Assembly (NCBI GenBank): GCA_030581615.1
Contig: JAKTTT010000003.1
Coordinates: 496,001 to 560,000, forward strand
DNA from: Alloascoidea africana
Lineage: Eukaryota > Ascomycota > Alloascoideomycetes > Alloascoideales > Alloascoideaceae
DNA: 64,000 nt
Direction of reading: 5' to 3'
Shown here: positions 41,869-52,779 of the stretch, one piece after another
Numbering within the stretch: position 1 is the stretch's first letter
Layout: each line of letters begins with the position of its first letter
Notes under the pieces: model-generated
The model's database searches: none
Seen by the model: the letters and a program-made list of their open reading frames with translations, nothing else
Told to the model about the DNA's origin: nothing
Made by a program: the position numbers and the translations under genes

Positions 41869-43711
41869 TCAGTTATGAGTCGTAGTCATAAGAAAGGGTA
41901 AACTTTTCCTACGCGTTTTGAGAAATTCCATGTGATGATTGTGATTGTGATTATGATTGTGATTTCGGCAATCACCCTGTACATGCAAATCCTGTACAGG
42001 TTTCTTTTTCCATTTTGATATCCAAGTTTCGGAAACAGCTCTTCTTGGAGTTGTTGGCATTTGTTGTTTTGCCGTTTGTTCCGGATCAAAAGTGTACGAA
42101 TCTAGCACATTCTCCAGATATTGTTGTTTAGCGCCCATTGTGATTTCACCATTGGGCGGATGTGGATCTCTCCTGACCTTGTCGTTTCTGCCGTACTGCC
42201 GAGAGAACAGGTTATGGACCTGGTCATGACCGTGGAACATGCCGGATCGATCCAACACCAGGTGTGTATCTGGATCCCAATCCGGGTCCAAATCTGGGTC
42301 AAAGTCCAAGTCCAGATCTGAATCTGATTCTGAATTCGATTCCAATTCCGATTCCAACACTTTTCGCATGTTTTCTCCATTGTGATGCGCAACCCCACGC
42401 AAAATGTCGTCATTCTTGGAACCCTTGTCCAGGTTTAATCTGTTTTTGCCCTGCCTAGCCCTCGATCTTGACCTTGATCTTGATCTTGATCTTGACTTCA
42501 ATCTTGGATCTGAGCCCTATAAACACAGCGATTGGGAATGTTAGCCACACGTGGGGATATGCCAAACTCAGACACAATCCAGCACAGACCACCCCCATAT
42601 GGAACAAAAACTGTAAAACATGGATTTTGAGTTTGTGCGTTGGCTAGTCATCGAAGCCAAAAACTAAAAATAGAGGAAGAAAAAAAAAAACAAAAAAAAA
42701 CTCTAAAGGAGTCGAAATGAGAGAAATAACGGTAGCCAAAAATTCTCGAGGGGAGCATGATCATGGAAAAAAGAGGGAAAAACTTACCAATTTTTTGTCC
42801 TTTCTGGGAAAATGGTACACGAGGTTGAAACGTTTCAGAAATGTTTCGGTGCCTGTTCCTGCTGCCAGGATTGTGCTGGATTGGTCGTGACGCTTTGTTG
42901 GATTCCCGGGGGCAGCGGATGCGAAAGGTGCGGATCTGGAGGACACAGGAGCGTGTGATGAGGACGAGCTGGAGCAGGACGAGGGTATGGATGCGGTCGA
43001 GGAGGTTGAAGAGGACGATGAGGCCAGAGAGGCCTCGGAGCTGGAGCTGGAGGACGTCTCCAGTTTGGCACCTCCTTCGAGATCCAGAACTGCCTCCAGA
43101 TGGACCTGCGATTGGGACTGACTGTGAGACCGCGGCTGCGATTGCGATTGGCATTGGGATTGACCTTGAGATCGCGTTCTTTTATTAATATTAATATTAA
43201 TATTAATATTATCGGGACTGCGAGGGTTCCCCTCCTGGATCGCACCTTTTCCCTTGGATCGTAATAATTCGCTCGTTTCACATAGCCTCTGGAGCTCCTG
43301 GCGCTGCCGGTTCGCCACGTACAGCTCCAGAGTCTCGTTGGACGTGTAAGGAGAAGGCGATCGGGATGGGGATCGAGAGGGCGAGGGAGACAGAGGCGGT
43401 GCGGCAGAGATGGAGGAGGCCCACGATGGAACGGCGTGTGATGCGAGGCCCGTTTCACCTCCGGGCCCAGCGAGAAAGCCTTTGGCGCTCGTGGGAGAGT
43501 CGAACAGATACGGCGAGTGGAAGCCCTGACCACTGGTCCACCGATCCACGCTCTGGCAGCTTGTTGGAGGAGGCAGACGGGCAGAGGCTGGCGGATGGGC
43601 GGTCTCGGAGCCCTCCATGATGGTGTAGAGCTCTCGCCGGTGAGACTCCAGGAGCAGAGGCTCCAGGCCCGCGCGAGCAGCAGCAGTGCGTTTGAAGTAA
43701 GCTTGGCCCAT
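41869..43711 (-). CDS. Orphan low-complexity protein with MGQ start, two exons
   Basis: Exon 1 is 43711-42788 and exon 2 is 42516-41869. The 271-nt intron has GTAAGT, a GGCTAAC branch and ATAG, and joining in phase 0 at KKL|GSDPR gives 523 residues. The N-terminus MGQAYFKRTAAARAG has Gly2 and could be myristoylated. Two non-repetitive stretches, LEPLLLESHRRELYTIMEG and ETLELYVANRQRQELQRLCETSELL, look helical and perhaps conserved. The rest is Ser/Pro-rich with (Asn-Ile)n, Gln-Ser and Arg-Ser dipeptide runs and an Asp-Pro/Asp-Leu acidic block. The C-terminal TPRRAVSETWISKWKKKP patch is again non-repetitive. No family is recognised. Membrane association by myristate is only a guess. It is divergent from GRX3/4, 249 bp apart. 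Confidence 0.65.
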
Positions 43712-43960
43712 GGGCGGCGGTGCTGAGGTCTACGCGGCTGCGGCGAGAAGAAGCGAAAGGAGTAAAAAGAAGAGAAAATGGATAGAGAAGAGAAAGCGAG
43801 AGTGGTTGGAGAAAAGAGAAGAGAAGAGAAGAGGACGAAAGAGCCCGTTCGGGCCAAAAAGCACCTGTGCGCACGTGACCTGTGCTCAGACCGGTTTCTC
43901 AGCTTTTCAGCTTCACCGGATCCTCTTCTTCTTCACCAGCCCTCCAGCGATCCCGTCAAC

Positions 43961-44803
43961 ATGCCCGCGGCCGTCCAAGTCTCGTCAGAGGCGCACTTCT
44001 CGGAGCTGACCTCGTCCGTGCCGCCGTCCACGCTGCTCGCGCTGTACTTCCACACGCCCTGGGCCGCGCCCTGTCTGCAGATGAACTCGGTGTTTTCGTC
44101 GCTCGCGCTCTCCAACCCCACGACTCTGTTTCTCTCGATCAACGCAGACGAGCATCCCGAGATCTCGGAATTGTTCGACGTGTCTGCCGTGCCGTTCTTC
44201 ATCTTTGTGCGGGACGGCACCGTGTTGAAAGAACTGTCTGGCGCAGATCCCAAAGAGTTTGTGTCCGCGCTGCAGACTTTTCAGATCGGTGTACCGGCCC
44301 CGGATCCTGCCACTGCTGCTCCAACAGCCTCTGGCAATGGGAATGGCAACGGGAACAATGCCAATGGGGGCTTGCAACAGGCTCAGCAGCAACAGCAGCA
44401 GGTTCAGCAGGATCAGCAACAGCAGCAGCAGCAGCAACAGGCCCAGACAGCAGATCCAACCACAGAAAACAAGGAAGCAGACGAGTCTCCAGAGGACCTC
44501 AACTCGCGATTGCAAAAACTTGTATCTGCCGCACCCGTTATGTTATTCATGAAGGGAACCCCTGCCGGACCCAAATGTGGCTTTTCAAGACAGATGGTGG
44601 CGATATTACGTGAGCATCATGTTCGTTTTGGGTTTTTTGACATTCTTAAAGATGATGACGTGAGACAGGGACTTAAAACTTTTTCAGATTGGCCTACCTA
44701 TCCCCAGCTTTATATCAATGGTGAATTACAAGGAGGGTTGGATATCATCAAGGAGAGCTTGGAAGATGACCCAAATTTTTTTGAAAATGCCGTTTCTGCT
44801 TGA
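43961..44803 (+). CDS. GRX3: Monothiol multidomain glutaredoxin (Grx3/Grx4)
   Basis: ATG at 43961 gives 280 residues. A thioredoxin-like domain (about residues 8-105) has WAAPC instead of WCGPC, as usual for Grx3/4. A linker with Asn-Gly and poly-Gln (nt 44330-44450) leads to a monothiol glutaredoxin domain with MLFMKGTPAGPKCGFSRQM; the CGFS cysteine near residue 206 binds a bridged [2Fe-2S] cluster with glutathione. The domain continues WPTYPQLYINGELQGGLDII. These proteins carry iron-sulphur signals in cytosol and nucleus and control iron-responsive regulators. An in-frame ATG at 43778 would add 61 residues of Lys/Arg-rich sequence unlike the family, so the later start is chosen. A CACGTG lies at 43872-43877. 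Confidence 0.95.
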   Translation: MPAAVQVSSEAHFSELTSSVPPSTLLALYFHTPWAAPCLQMNSVFSSLALSNPTTLFLSINADEHPEISELFDVSAVPFFIFVRDGTVLKELSGADPKEFVSALQTFQIGVPAPDPATAAPTASGNGNGNGNNANGGLQQAQQQQQQVQQDQQQQQQQQQAQTADPTTENKEADESPEDLNSRLQKLVSAAPVMLFMKGTPAGPKCGFSRQMVAILREHHVRFGFFDILKDDDVRQGLKTFSDWPTYPQLYINGELQGGLDIIKESLEDDPNFFENAVSA

Positions 44804-45181
44804 TTTTTGCCATGTCCACCACCACTACTACATCATATCATCCTTATCTATTTTACATTTACTTACATTTATAACTTAACACTCCCGTTCTTGTTGTTTA
44901 TTTTTTCCCCTGCTATTACGACTAGTATACTACTCTTGCTTCTACTATCGTGACTTTCATTATTTCTTGTCTTAGCTTTAGTTTGTTGTGGGAAGAAGAA
45001 GAATAGCAAAGAGATTCAAATTTTAGAAACTGGTTGTACGTGCAGTTGTAGATCCATCAACTTAGATAATAAATATACTTCCACCATCATCATTATCATC
45101 ATCACAAACAAAAAAAGAAACAGAACAGAACAGAACAGAACAGAATAGAAAAAATACATAAATAACTACAGCTTTTATAGA
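44804..45181. other. Convergent intergenic region GRX3 / YCH1
   Basis: AT-rich 3' flanks with a pentanucleotide repeat (ACAGA)n near 45118-45145. No gene is seen. Confidence 0.5.
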
Positions 45182-45994
45182 TCACCATGTCATGACTCCT
45201 TCAACCAAATCTTCATCATCACCGTAATACTGCTTCCACCGTTGATATCCTCCTTCCAAAATGTAGACCTTGGGCATATCACGCACTCCCTCTTCTTTTT
45301 CTTTTTCCTTTTCCTTTTGATCTTGATCTTGATCTTTCTCTGGAACTTGCTCCTCAGTATCATCTTTATCACCAATCCGATCATGATCTTGCGCTTGTGT
45401 CTGTTGTGTCTGTTTGCGATACTTTTCAACCTCAGCCAGAAACAATCTCGCCGCTTTAGGTCCTCGCACTTTGGACCTCATACAATGGAAAACAACCACA
45501 TCCACACTCGCCGTATCATCCATGAGTGCCTTGAATAGGATCTTGAATGTATTGTAAGGATACTGATGCGATCCTCTAATGTGGCCCTATACCCAAATTT
45601 ATTCAGCGGTTAGTTAGTTTTATGTTGTTTTTTTTCACGCACATTTTTTCTCTCACACAAAGCCAGGAAAACTTACTCCAAAGTGGTCCAAGTCTCGCAC
45701 ATCGATTATTTTGAAACTGGCGTGCTCTTCTGGGTTCTTGATCCAGTTCCGTAGTTCCACGGGAGACAACAGCTCGATCGTTTCCTGTTCTTGCTCCTGC
45801 TCTTGGCCATCATTAGGATACGCGTTGGAGGACGCGGCCCTCAGATTCAGCCGCTTCGTCTCCAGTGCTTGGGCCTCAGCCCGTGCTCTCACCGCCGCCG
45901 GGACGGGCACGGGCCCCGGCACGGGCACGGGCTCTACCAGGCCTGGTCTCGCCTTGCTGCCTCGCTTGGAGCGTCGGAACGGGAGATGGACCAT
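45182..45994 (-). CDS. YCH1: Cdc25-like rhodanese phosphatase, Ych1/Ibp1 family, two exons
   Basis: Exon 1 is 45994-45677 and exon 2 is 45586-45182; the 90-nt intron has GTAAGT and an ACTAAC branch. The product is 240 residues against about 150 for S. cerevisiae Ych1. The rhodanese/Cdc25 domain is split by the intron: IELLSPVELRNWI and FKIIDVRDLDHFG in exon 1, then GHIRGSHQYPYNTFK and the active-site loop FHCMRSKVRGPKAA (Cys-x5-Arg) in exon 2, and finally VYILEGGYQRWKQYYGDDEDLVEG. The loop matches Ych1/Ibp1 protein phosphatases. Extra length comes from a basic, Ala/Pro-Val-rich N-terminus and a Lys/Glu/Asp-rich insertion (nt 45290-45420) before the last strand. It is head to head with DML1, the starts being 135 bp apart. 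Confidence 0.9.
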
Positions 45995-46129
45995 TGGGAC
46001 TGGAGGTGTGCAGAGAAATGGGAGCAACCAGACACAAAATATATAATATGCTATAGCACGATAACAGCCTCACTCCTAAACCACCACCACCACCACCGAT
46101 CCATCTCCATCTCCAGCACTCGACCTCCA

Positions 46130-47966
46130 ATGCACGGCGAAATCATCCAGCTGTCGCTGTCCCACCGCGCAAACCACCTGAACTCGCACTTCTACAATGC
46201 CCAGGAGTCCTATCTGTACCCGAGCCCGTACTCTCCCGCCGCCGAGTGCGTGAACCACAGCGTCTACTTCGACAAGAGCGAGTCCAAGGGTGCCGTGGGC
46301 ACGTACAAACCACGGATGTTGACCTGGGAGCTGAGAGGCGGCTACGGATCCCTGAATCCTTACGAATCCTACCAAGAGAGCCAGTCTGATCCTGATCCTA
46401 ACACGAACAAAGGGCTGCTGTCCAGCTGGTGTGTACTGCAAACTTTTCCTTTTTCCCAAATTTTTCATTTTTCAACATGCTAATGTGTAACGTAGGGAGG
46501 ATAACAAAGTGTCAGTGATATCCGAACAACGAATCCCCAGAAGCACGTATCAAAGGGCCCTGGATGACTTGAAACCGACCCCTACACTTTCTCCCGATTC
46601 TACCAAATACTGGACAGATTATACCCGTGTTTTGTATAACCCGACCATGTTGAAAACCCTGTCCAACTGGGATTTCGACCCTTCGTTGAAAACCTTCGGT
46701 GTAAAGCGAATGGGGGGTTCCGTGGCTGCCAGTTCCCCCAGCGATGCCAAACCAGTGATTCAATTTGACGATTTCCAAATAGGCAAGGCGGAATGGCTCG
46801 AACTTAGCAAACGCGGTGATTATTTAGAAGAACAGTTTAGACCAGTGTTGGAATCGTGCGATTACGTCTCGGGTCTAAATTTCACAACGGAAATGGACTC
46901 GGCATGGGGGGCATTCACAGGCCATCTCCAACAGGAAATCGTGGATGATTATCTGGCGAAAAGGCCCATTTTCACTTGGGCAATTGTGGATCCGAAGGAA
47001 AGTGCTCTTCCTCTTCCTGTCCTAGGCAAAGATCGAAGAAGAAGAGCAAGAAGACGACAACAACAACAACAAGAAGCAGTGACTGCTGGACTCAGTAGGA
47101 AACAACAAGTCTCGAGAATCCGCTCCACGCAGTTGCTGCTCTCGTCATCGTCGCTGCTGATTCCCGTGGTTCTGCCCACGGAGTCCCAATTGCAACTCGC
47201 CTTCCCCAGGGCTTCTCCCCAGGAACGCGCCAGCCTGTGGTACTCGTCCGCCGTGCTGAGTCTGCCATACGAGGCCTACTCGACTCTGTTCTCGCTGGTG
47301 CCGACCGAGGAGAACCGGCTCTCCATGTCCGATCTGGAAGCCGTGCTCACTGCGGGATCCGGCCGAACGATCGTGGACGGAATCGACACGAGATTCGCTC
47401 CAGACAGCCCAGGTTTGGACTTTTCCGCGGCCTCTTGGCTGTTCCCATCGTCGTCGTCTTCGTCCAGTCCTCATATCTTCAGCAAGACCGTGGCATTCCG
47501 CGAGCCTCCGCTGTCCAATTCCCCAGCTTCGGGCGCCATTGTCTCGCGAAGAGAAGCCGAGGAGCGCGAGATCCAGCGACAGGTGCAAAAAATGGAATAC
47601 TCGGGCTTTGAGCAGCTCGTGGACCACCAGGGCACGAACCCTTCGCACCTTCAACAGCTCGACTGCCCGCTGCCCGCCGCCGAGAGCCTGCCCGACTCGT
47701 TCCCGCGCTCGGCCTGCGGTCAGCTCCAGGGCCAGGTGCTCGCCCACGCGCTCAGCGTTTCCAACCGCCCAAGACGGGGTCTTCTGGCGATGGAGCAATT
47801 CCTCCAGCGAGGCCTCGGGCGCGGCCTGAGCAGCGGCCTGAGCGGCATGGACGCGGACGAGCAGAGCGACCTGAGCGAGCAGCTGGCCAGTGCGGCCGCA
47901 GCTTATGAGTGGGGGTACGAACCATCCGGGCCCGAGTCTGGGTCCGAGTCCGAGCCCGAGTACTAA
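46130..47966 (+). CDS. DML1: Dml1/Misato tubulin-like mitochondrial inheritance protein, two exons
   Basis: Exon 1 is 46130-46428 and exon 2 is 46496-47966; the 67-nt intron starts GTGTGT. The join (SSW|EDNKV) is in phase and gives 589 residues (475 in S. cerevisiae). The N-terminal misato segment II is clear: EIIQLSLSHRANHLNSHFYNAQESYLYP, then CVNHSVYFDKSES, YKPRMLTWELRGGYGSLNPY and TKYWTDYTRVLYNPTML. The tubulin-related segment includes DYVSGLNFTTEMDSAWGAFTGHLQQEIVDDYLAKRPIFTWAIV. The later part carries an Arg/Gln-rich insertion and Ser-rich stretches. Dml1 acts in the cytoplasm in mitochondrial DNA inheritance and morphology. The sequence from about nt 46970 on is GC-rich, as in the neighbouring gene. 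Confidence 0.92.
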
Positions 47967-48108
47967 GCAGTAGCGAATCTCGGGCCAGGGCAGCTTTGCA
48001 CAGGCCATCTTTATTGGGTCACTGTTTCTTGTTTCGCCTTAGCACTTTCCTTCTCCTTCTCTTCCTCTTCTTGCTCCTTTTCTTACATATTTCTCTTTCA
48101 AAAATAGC

Positions 48109-50484
48109 ATGGTACTGTCCTCGCGACCAAAGATCATAGCCACGAACGAGGATAATGAGACACGGAAAATCTATGATACAGACTCTGCTCTCAAGGCGGG
48201 ATCCTCCAATGCTGATCTAGCCACCACCACCACTGATGAGTCCTTGCCTGATGCCATTTCGGACGCAAACTCTTCGATCCCTCATACTCCTCCTCTCAAT
48301 CCCAAACAGAGACAGAAGCTGACTTCCGCCTCAGCTTCTGGCGCTCTCAGCAGTGCGAATATGATCCAAACACCGTCCCAGCGTACCACGGCCTCCTTCA
48401 TGTCTCAACACAGTGCCAGTCCGCCTCCTGTTTTCCGTCTAACTCCTCCTGCACCATCAGCTTCAGATAGCCCCCGGCCCCGTTTCACAAAACTCACCGC
48501 CGGCCCAAGCAACGACTCGCAGCTGCTGGGACTGGGACTGGGACTGGGACTAAATGGAAGCACCCAGGGCTTTCCCTCGATCCACGAGTATGAAGACGAT
48601 GCAGATGGACCGCACAGCAGCAACGTTAGCAAGGATCTCGATCCCGATCCAAATCACATTCACAGTCATGAAGATGAAGATGAAGATGAAGATGAAGATG
48701 GCGAAGAACTGGACCTGCGCTCCAGAAACCGCCGACACAGTCATGTTCGAATGTCTTCTAGTCCCAACGCACCCACCGTGGCCCATCCCACGGCGAAACA
48801 GTACATGCTTTCCCCTGGCCGTCCGCGAGTGAAGAAATCCCAGAGCAGCAGGAGCCTGAGGAGCCTTAGACAGGGTGCGAAACGCACTTCCGCCTACTTG
48901 GGCAAACTTGCAATTGTAGGCGCCCACATTATGTCCTCTACAGATCTCACAGATGGTGCGGCAAAGCCACCTCATTACGAAGCGATTGAGCATTTCGACG
49001 CCGCTGATGCCATTGCGCAGAAACACCAACAACAACAACAAGAAGGGGAGGAGGAGAAGAAGAAGAAGAAGAAAAAAGATGTGAAGCCCACTGATCCTGC
49101 TATCGGTAAGAAGAAAAGCAGTCTGGATATCCCTGGATGGACCAGTAAACGACCCAGAAAGAAACGTGTTTCCCTTACTCCTTCGCCCGTTCTCTCTGCA
49201 ACCAATTCAAGTAACGACAATAGCCATCGGCGTAGTAGTAGCAACGCAAGTGTTTCCGACCTGGCCGCTCCACATCGTGTGAAAATCGTTGCTGTTGGGG
49301 ATGGAAATTGTGGTAAGACATGTCTCTTACTCTCCTATTACCAGGGCACTTTTCCAACAACCTACGTGCCTACAATGTTTGAAAACTACATGGCAAGAAT
49401 GCAAGATTCGAGTTCAGGAGAGAAAGTGGAATTAGCCCTATGGGATACTGCAGGACAGGAAGAATACGATCGACTTCGTCCTTTAAGTTACCTGGATACA
49501 GATGTATTGCTGGTTTGCTTTGCCATTGATAATCCAATCTCTTTAGAAAACGTTGTTGCGAATTGGTATCCTGAAATCTCCTTGTTTTGTCCCGGTGTTC
49601 CCATCATTCTTGTCGGTTTAAAGGCGGATTTGAGACCCTCGGATGTCGATGTTGATAGAGGTTACTTTAGCGATGATGGATTCAGCGGTAGTAGACAGAG
49701 TCCCTTGAAAAAACCCCACCACACACGACAACGAAGACGAGATAATTATGACTTTGATCGGACCATGGCTCAAAAGAGATACGCTAGTGCAGCAGCAGCA
49801 GCAGCAGCAGGCGGCGGTGGTGGTGTGTCTGTTGGAGAGTTGAAAAAAGCTGTAAGCCGGAAAAGACTTACTTCTAAAGAGGACGGAGAATGGGCTGCAC
49901 GAAAGATCCAGGCTGTAAAGTATATCGAATGTTCTGCAAAGCTGATGGATAACGTGGTTAAAGTGTTTGATTGGGCGATTGCTGCTGTGGTAAAAGGCGG
50001 CGATTTTGCAACTCCCATGAAGCCTTTGGACGAAGACGAGGAGAACCTGCACCATCACATTTCACACGACAACAGATCAAAGCTGAAACATCGAAAGGAT
50101 AAAAAGGTCAAGAAAATGTATGAACTTGAGCAGTATCGTCAAGACATTATTCATGGACAAGATTTGTTAAAACCCAAACCTTCAATTCTTACACATAAAA
50201 AGCAAAATTCTTCAATTTCGAGTGGGTTTCTCGATTATAAGAGGCTCAAGACCAAGAATTCGGATAGCGCTTTACATAAAAGTACGGTTTCAGGAACGAA
50301 GCATCGTTTGTATAAACACAAGAAGAAGAAAAGAGCAGCAGGAGGAGAAGTTGTTGCTGGATCTCGTCTTTACCGATCACGAAGAGGTGAAGAAGATTTT
50401 GAAAGGACTGATTTTTTCAGTGATCGGGAATCTCTATATGAAGAATACAAACGAAGAAGGGAAAAAGAGTGTACGATTTTGTAA
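48109..50484 (+). CDS. RHO4: Oversized Rho-family GTPase, RHO4-like
   Basis: A protein of 791 residues, against about 290 for S. cerevisiae Rho4. A disordered 390-residue N-terminus (Ser, acidic, Lys runs) leads to the G domain: P-loop GDGNCGKT (about residue 395), effector loop TTYVPTMFENY, WDTAGQEEYDRLRPLSY, GLKADL and ECSAK. The FPTTYVPTMFENY and FCPGVPIILVGLKADL blocks match Rho4 best. Between GLKADL and ECSAK an insertion of about 100 residues carries Arg-rich, poly-Ala and poly-Gly runs. A basic tail ends in CTIL, a CAAX box for prenylation. The usual P-loop is GDGAVGKT, so the Asn-Cys here is unusual, while the catalytic Gln of AGQEEY is present. The likely role is polarity and septum control at the plasma membrane. 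Confidence 0.85.
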   Translation: MVLSSRPKIIATNEDNETRKIYDTDSALKAGSSNADLATTTTDESLPDAISDANSSIPHTPPLNPKQRQKLTSASASGALSSANMIQTPSQRTTASFMSQHSASPPPVFRLTPPAPSASDSPRPRFTKLTAGPSNDSQLLGLGLGLGLNGSTQGFPSIHEYEDDADGPHSSNVSKDLDPDPNHIHSHEDEDEDEDEDGEELDLRSRNRRHSHVRMSSSPNAPTVAHPTAKQYMLSPGRPRVKKSQSSRSLRSLRQGAKRTSAYLGKLAIVGAHIMSSTDLTDGAAKPPHYEAIEHFDAADAIAQKHQQQQQEGEEEKKKKKKKDVKPTDPAIGKKKSSLDIPGWTSKRPRKKRVSLTPSPVLSATNSSNDNSHRRSSSNASVSDLAAPHRVKIVAVGDGNCGKTCLLLSYYQGTFPTTYVPTMFENYMARMQDSSSGEKVELALWDTAGQEEYDRLRPLSYLDTDVLLVCFAIDNPISLENVVANWYPEISLFCPGVPIILVGLKADLRPSDVDVDRGYFSDDGFSGSRQSPLKKPHHTRQRRRDNYDFDRTMAQKRYASAAAAAAAGGGGGVSVGELKKAVSRKRLTSKEDGEWAARKIQAVKYIECSAKLMDNVVKVFDWAIAAVVKGGDFATPMKPLDEDEENLHHHISHDNRSKLKHRKDKKVKKMYELEQYRQDIIHGQDLLKPKPSILTHKKQNSSISSGFLDYKRLKTKNSDSALHKSTVSGTKHRLYKHKKKKRAAGGEVVAGSRLYRSRRGEEDFERTDFFSDRESLYEEYKRRREKECTIL

Positions 50485-51084
50485 TCAAAAAAAAAAACAA
50501 AAAAAACAAGAAAAAAAGGTCGCTTTAATCAGAATCGATTTTGAGCTTGGGATTTTGATTTCAATTTACATAAATGGACGCTTTTCATTTTTTTTTCTTA
50601 TGTTTTCAATTTTTTTTTTTGTTTGGTATGGTATATGGTATGGTAACAAGGGCTATTGCATCATCATTATTTGGGGTAATTAATTTTTTCATTCAGTTTT
50701 TATTAATGGTACCTAAATTCTGGACAATGATTTCTCGCCTTTTACGGTATTTTTCTATTCTTCTGCTAATTACAATTACAATTATTGGTTGTTGGTTGTT
50801 TTTGCCTCACTATTGATAGCATAGTTAAAAGATATATATCTTGGTGGGTTCTAGTTCTCTGATCTGATCAACTTGATTTCTTGTTTTCTTTTCTTGTTTT
50901 CTTTTTGGGAGTGCTTTTATCTGTTATGGAGTTTCAAAGGAACTTTTTCTACAACACACAAAGAAGACACCTATAGAAATGAAAAATATTCTGATGATTT
51001 TTTAAGTTTCCCCGTTTTGTAACACAACATAAAGAATGGTATAATCTAATTAAAGGACAAAAAAATTAATTGCTGGCGTTACTG
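50485..51084. other. Convergent intergenic region RHO4-like / ADE2
   Basis: Very AT-rich, with A- and T-homopolymers near 50489-50520 and 50589-50625. No ORF or RNA gene is supported. Confidence 0.5.
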
Positions 51085-52779
51085 TTACTGTTTCTGCTTC
51101 TGCTTCTGGTCCAGATACGCTTTGTAACCAGAACTTTCCAACAGGTCAGCTTTTTGCAAAACCTCGGTCTCCATAGAATCAGAATATTGTTCCAACTTGG
51201 CTTGGATCTTAGGATCAAAAGTGCCCAGGATCTTGAGCGCAAGAAGAGCGGCATTCGTGCTGTTGTTGATTGCAACGGTGGAAACAGGCACACCACGGGG
51301 CATCTGGACAATTGAGAGGAGGGAGTCGAGTCCTTCCAAATTGGACGCCTTCACAGGCACCCCGACCACGGGAAGCGTGGTCATGGCCGCGACCATTCCT
51401 GGCAAATGGGCGGCTCCTCCCGCGCCCGCAATGATGACTTTGAGGTCTCGAGCACTGGCCTGCTGGGCGTACTCGACCATGCGAAGAGGCGTTCGGTGCG
51501 CAGACACAATTGTCAGCTCAAAGGGAACGCCAAACTCTTCCAAGATCTTGGCTCCTGCTGACATGACAGGAAGGTCTGAATCCGAGCCCATGATGATCCC
51601 AACCAAAGGTTTCTGTTGAGGTACTTCAACTTTGCCATTCATGATATAGCCCAGTTTGGACTCGCACTCCGCGGCAGAGCCAGAAACAACGTTGATATGT
51701 CCCATTTTACGCTTGGGTCTCGTTGTCTTCCCGTAGAGATAAACAGAGGCGCCGGGCGTTTCCAAAGCACGCTTACAAATCTGAACTTCGCCGTTCGGGA
51801 CTTCCGAGTCTCCCAAAACGTTGAGCATAATCGCGTGGGTCGTCGGCGTCGAAAAGTTTGTGAATCCGTCCGGCAGAGGCAAGTCCAGAATCGCTCTGAG
51901 ATGGGCCTCGAACTGCGAAGTTACGTTCGCATCGATCGTGTAGTGGCCTGAATTATGGGGCCGTGGAGCAATCTCGTTGATGAGCAGGTTTGTGCCGCCT
52001 AGCCAAAACATTTCAACGCCAAAGATCCCGGCCCCCGTGAAACTGGCAACCGCCTTCTCAGCAAGCTCTCTGGCCCTTTGCTGGACCTCTTGAGAGACTG
52101 GTGCCGGGGCGTGGACCAGATGACAAATGTTGTCTCTGTGTGTCGTCTCAACGGTAGGATACGAATAGGTCCTGCCGTCTCGGGCCCGCACCACCATCAC
52201 CGCGAGTTCTTTCTTGAAAAGAGCCCATTTCTCAGCATACAGAGGTCGATCTCCGAGAAACTCAAGCGCTTGGGCGAAATCGCCGGCCGTGTTCACGACG
52301 TAGTTGCCCCGTCCATCGTAGGCCAGGGTCCGGGCCTTGAGCATGAAGGGAAACCCCAGTTTGGTCCCGGCCTGGGTCAGATTGTCAACAGTGCTCTCAA
52401 CGGCGATGCTCTCGGCCACATTGACGCCGAACTGGGTCAAGTGCAATTTTTGCAAGTACTTGTCCTGGATCGTCTTGATTGTGAACGGCGAAGGGTGGAT
52501 TTCCAGCCTTGAGGCCGCGGCCGTTTCGATCCGGGCCAGGGCGTCTGCGTCTACGTGCTCGATCTCCACGGTCAGAACGTCGCACTGGCTCGCGAGTATC
52601 TCGATCCGCTCGGCGTCGTTGAAAGAGCCCTCGACATGGCTCGACAGAGCGTTGATCTGCTTCGCGGGCGCCCCTGCGGCGTCCAAGATCACCGTCTTGA
52701 TGTTGAGCCGGTGCGCCGCCTCCACCAGCATTCGGCCAAGCTGGCCGCCGCCGAGAATTCCCACCGTTCGAGAGTCCAT
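51085..52779 (-). CDS. ADE2: Phosphoribosylaminoimidazole carboxylase
   Basis: A protein of 564 residues (571 in S. cerevisiae). It carboxylates AIR to CAIR in purine synthesis; loss gives red colonies in yeasts. The N-terminal ATP-grasp PurK-type half starts [19 protein letters not shown] and includes [46 protein letters not shown] and [17 protein letters not shown]. The C-terminal PurE half has [45 protein letters not shown] and [21 protein letters not shown]. All key blocks are intact, and no intron or frameshift is seen. It is divergent from the FPK1-like kinase. Confidence 0.98.
   Translation of the reverse strand: MDSRTVGILGGGQLGRMLVEAAHRLNIKTVILDAAGAPAKQINALSSHVEGSFNDAERIEILASQCDVLTVEIEHVDADALARIETAAASRLEIHPSPFTIKTIQDKYLQKLHLTQFGVNVAESIAVESTVDNLTQAGTKLGFPFMLKARTLAYDGRGNYVVNTAGDFAQALEFLGDRPLYAEKWALFKKELAVMVVRARDGRTYSYPTVETTHRDNICHLVHAPAPVSQEVQQRARELAEKAVASFTGAGIFGVEMFWLGGTNLLINEIAPRPHNSGHYTIDANVTSQFEAHLRAILDLPLPDGFTNFSTPTTHAIMLNVLGDSEVPNGEVQICKRALETPGASVYLYGKTTRPKRKMGHINVVSGSAAECESKLGYIMNGKVEVPQQKPLVGIIMGSDSDLPVMSAGAKILEEFGVPFELTIVSAHRTPLRMVEYAQQASARDLKVIIAGAGGAAHLPGMVAAMTTLPVVGVPVKASNLEGLDSLLSIVQMPRGVPVSTVAINNSTNAALLALKILGTFDPKIQAKLEQYSDSMETEVLQKADLLESSGYKAYLDQKQKQKQ

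Noticed and set aside
43185-43212. AT-rich (TTAATA)n repeat as a possible replication or regulatory element
   Set aside because: It is inside the orphan gene and encodes an Asn-Ile run, so it is a coding microsatellite.
43778-43960. In-frame N-terminal extension of GRX3
   Set aside because: The added 61 residues are Lys/Arg/Glu-rich promoter-type sequence. Grx3/4 proteins begin close to the thioredoxin domain.
47145-48008. 287-codon minus-strand frame antisense to DML1
   Set aside because: DML1 is well supported on the + strand. The antisense frame is a GC-driven shadow with no motif.
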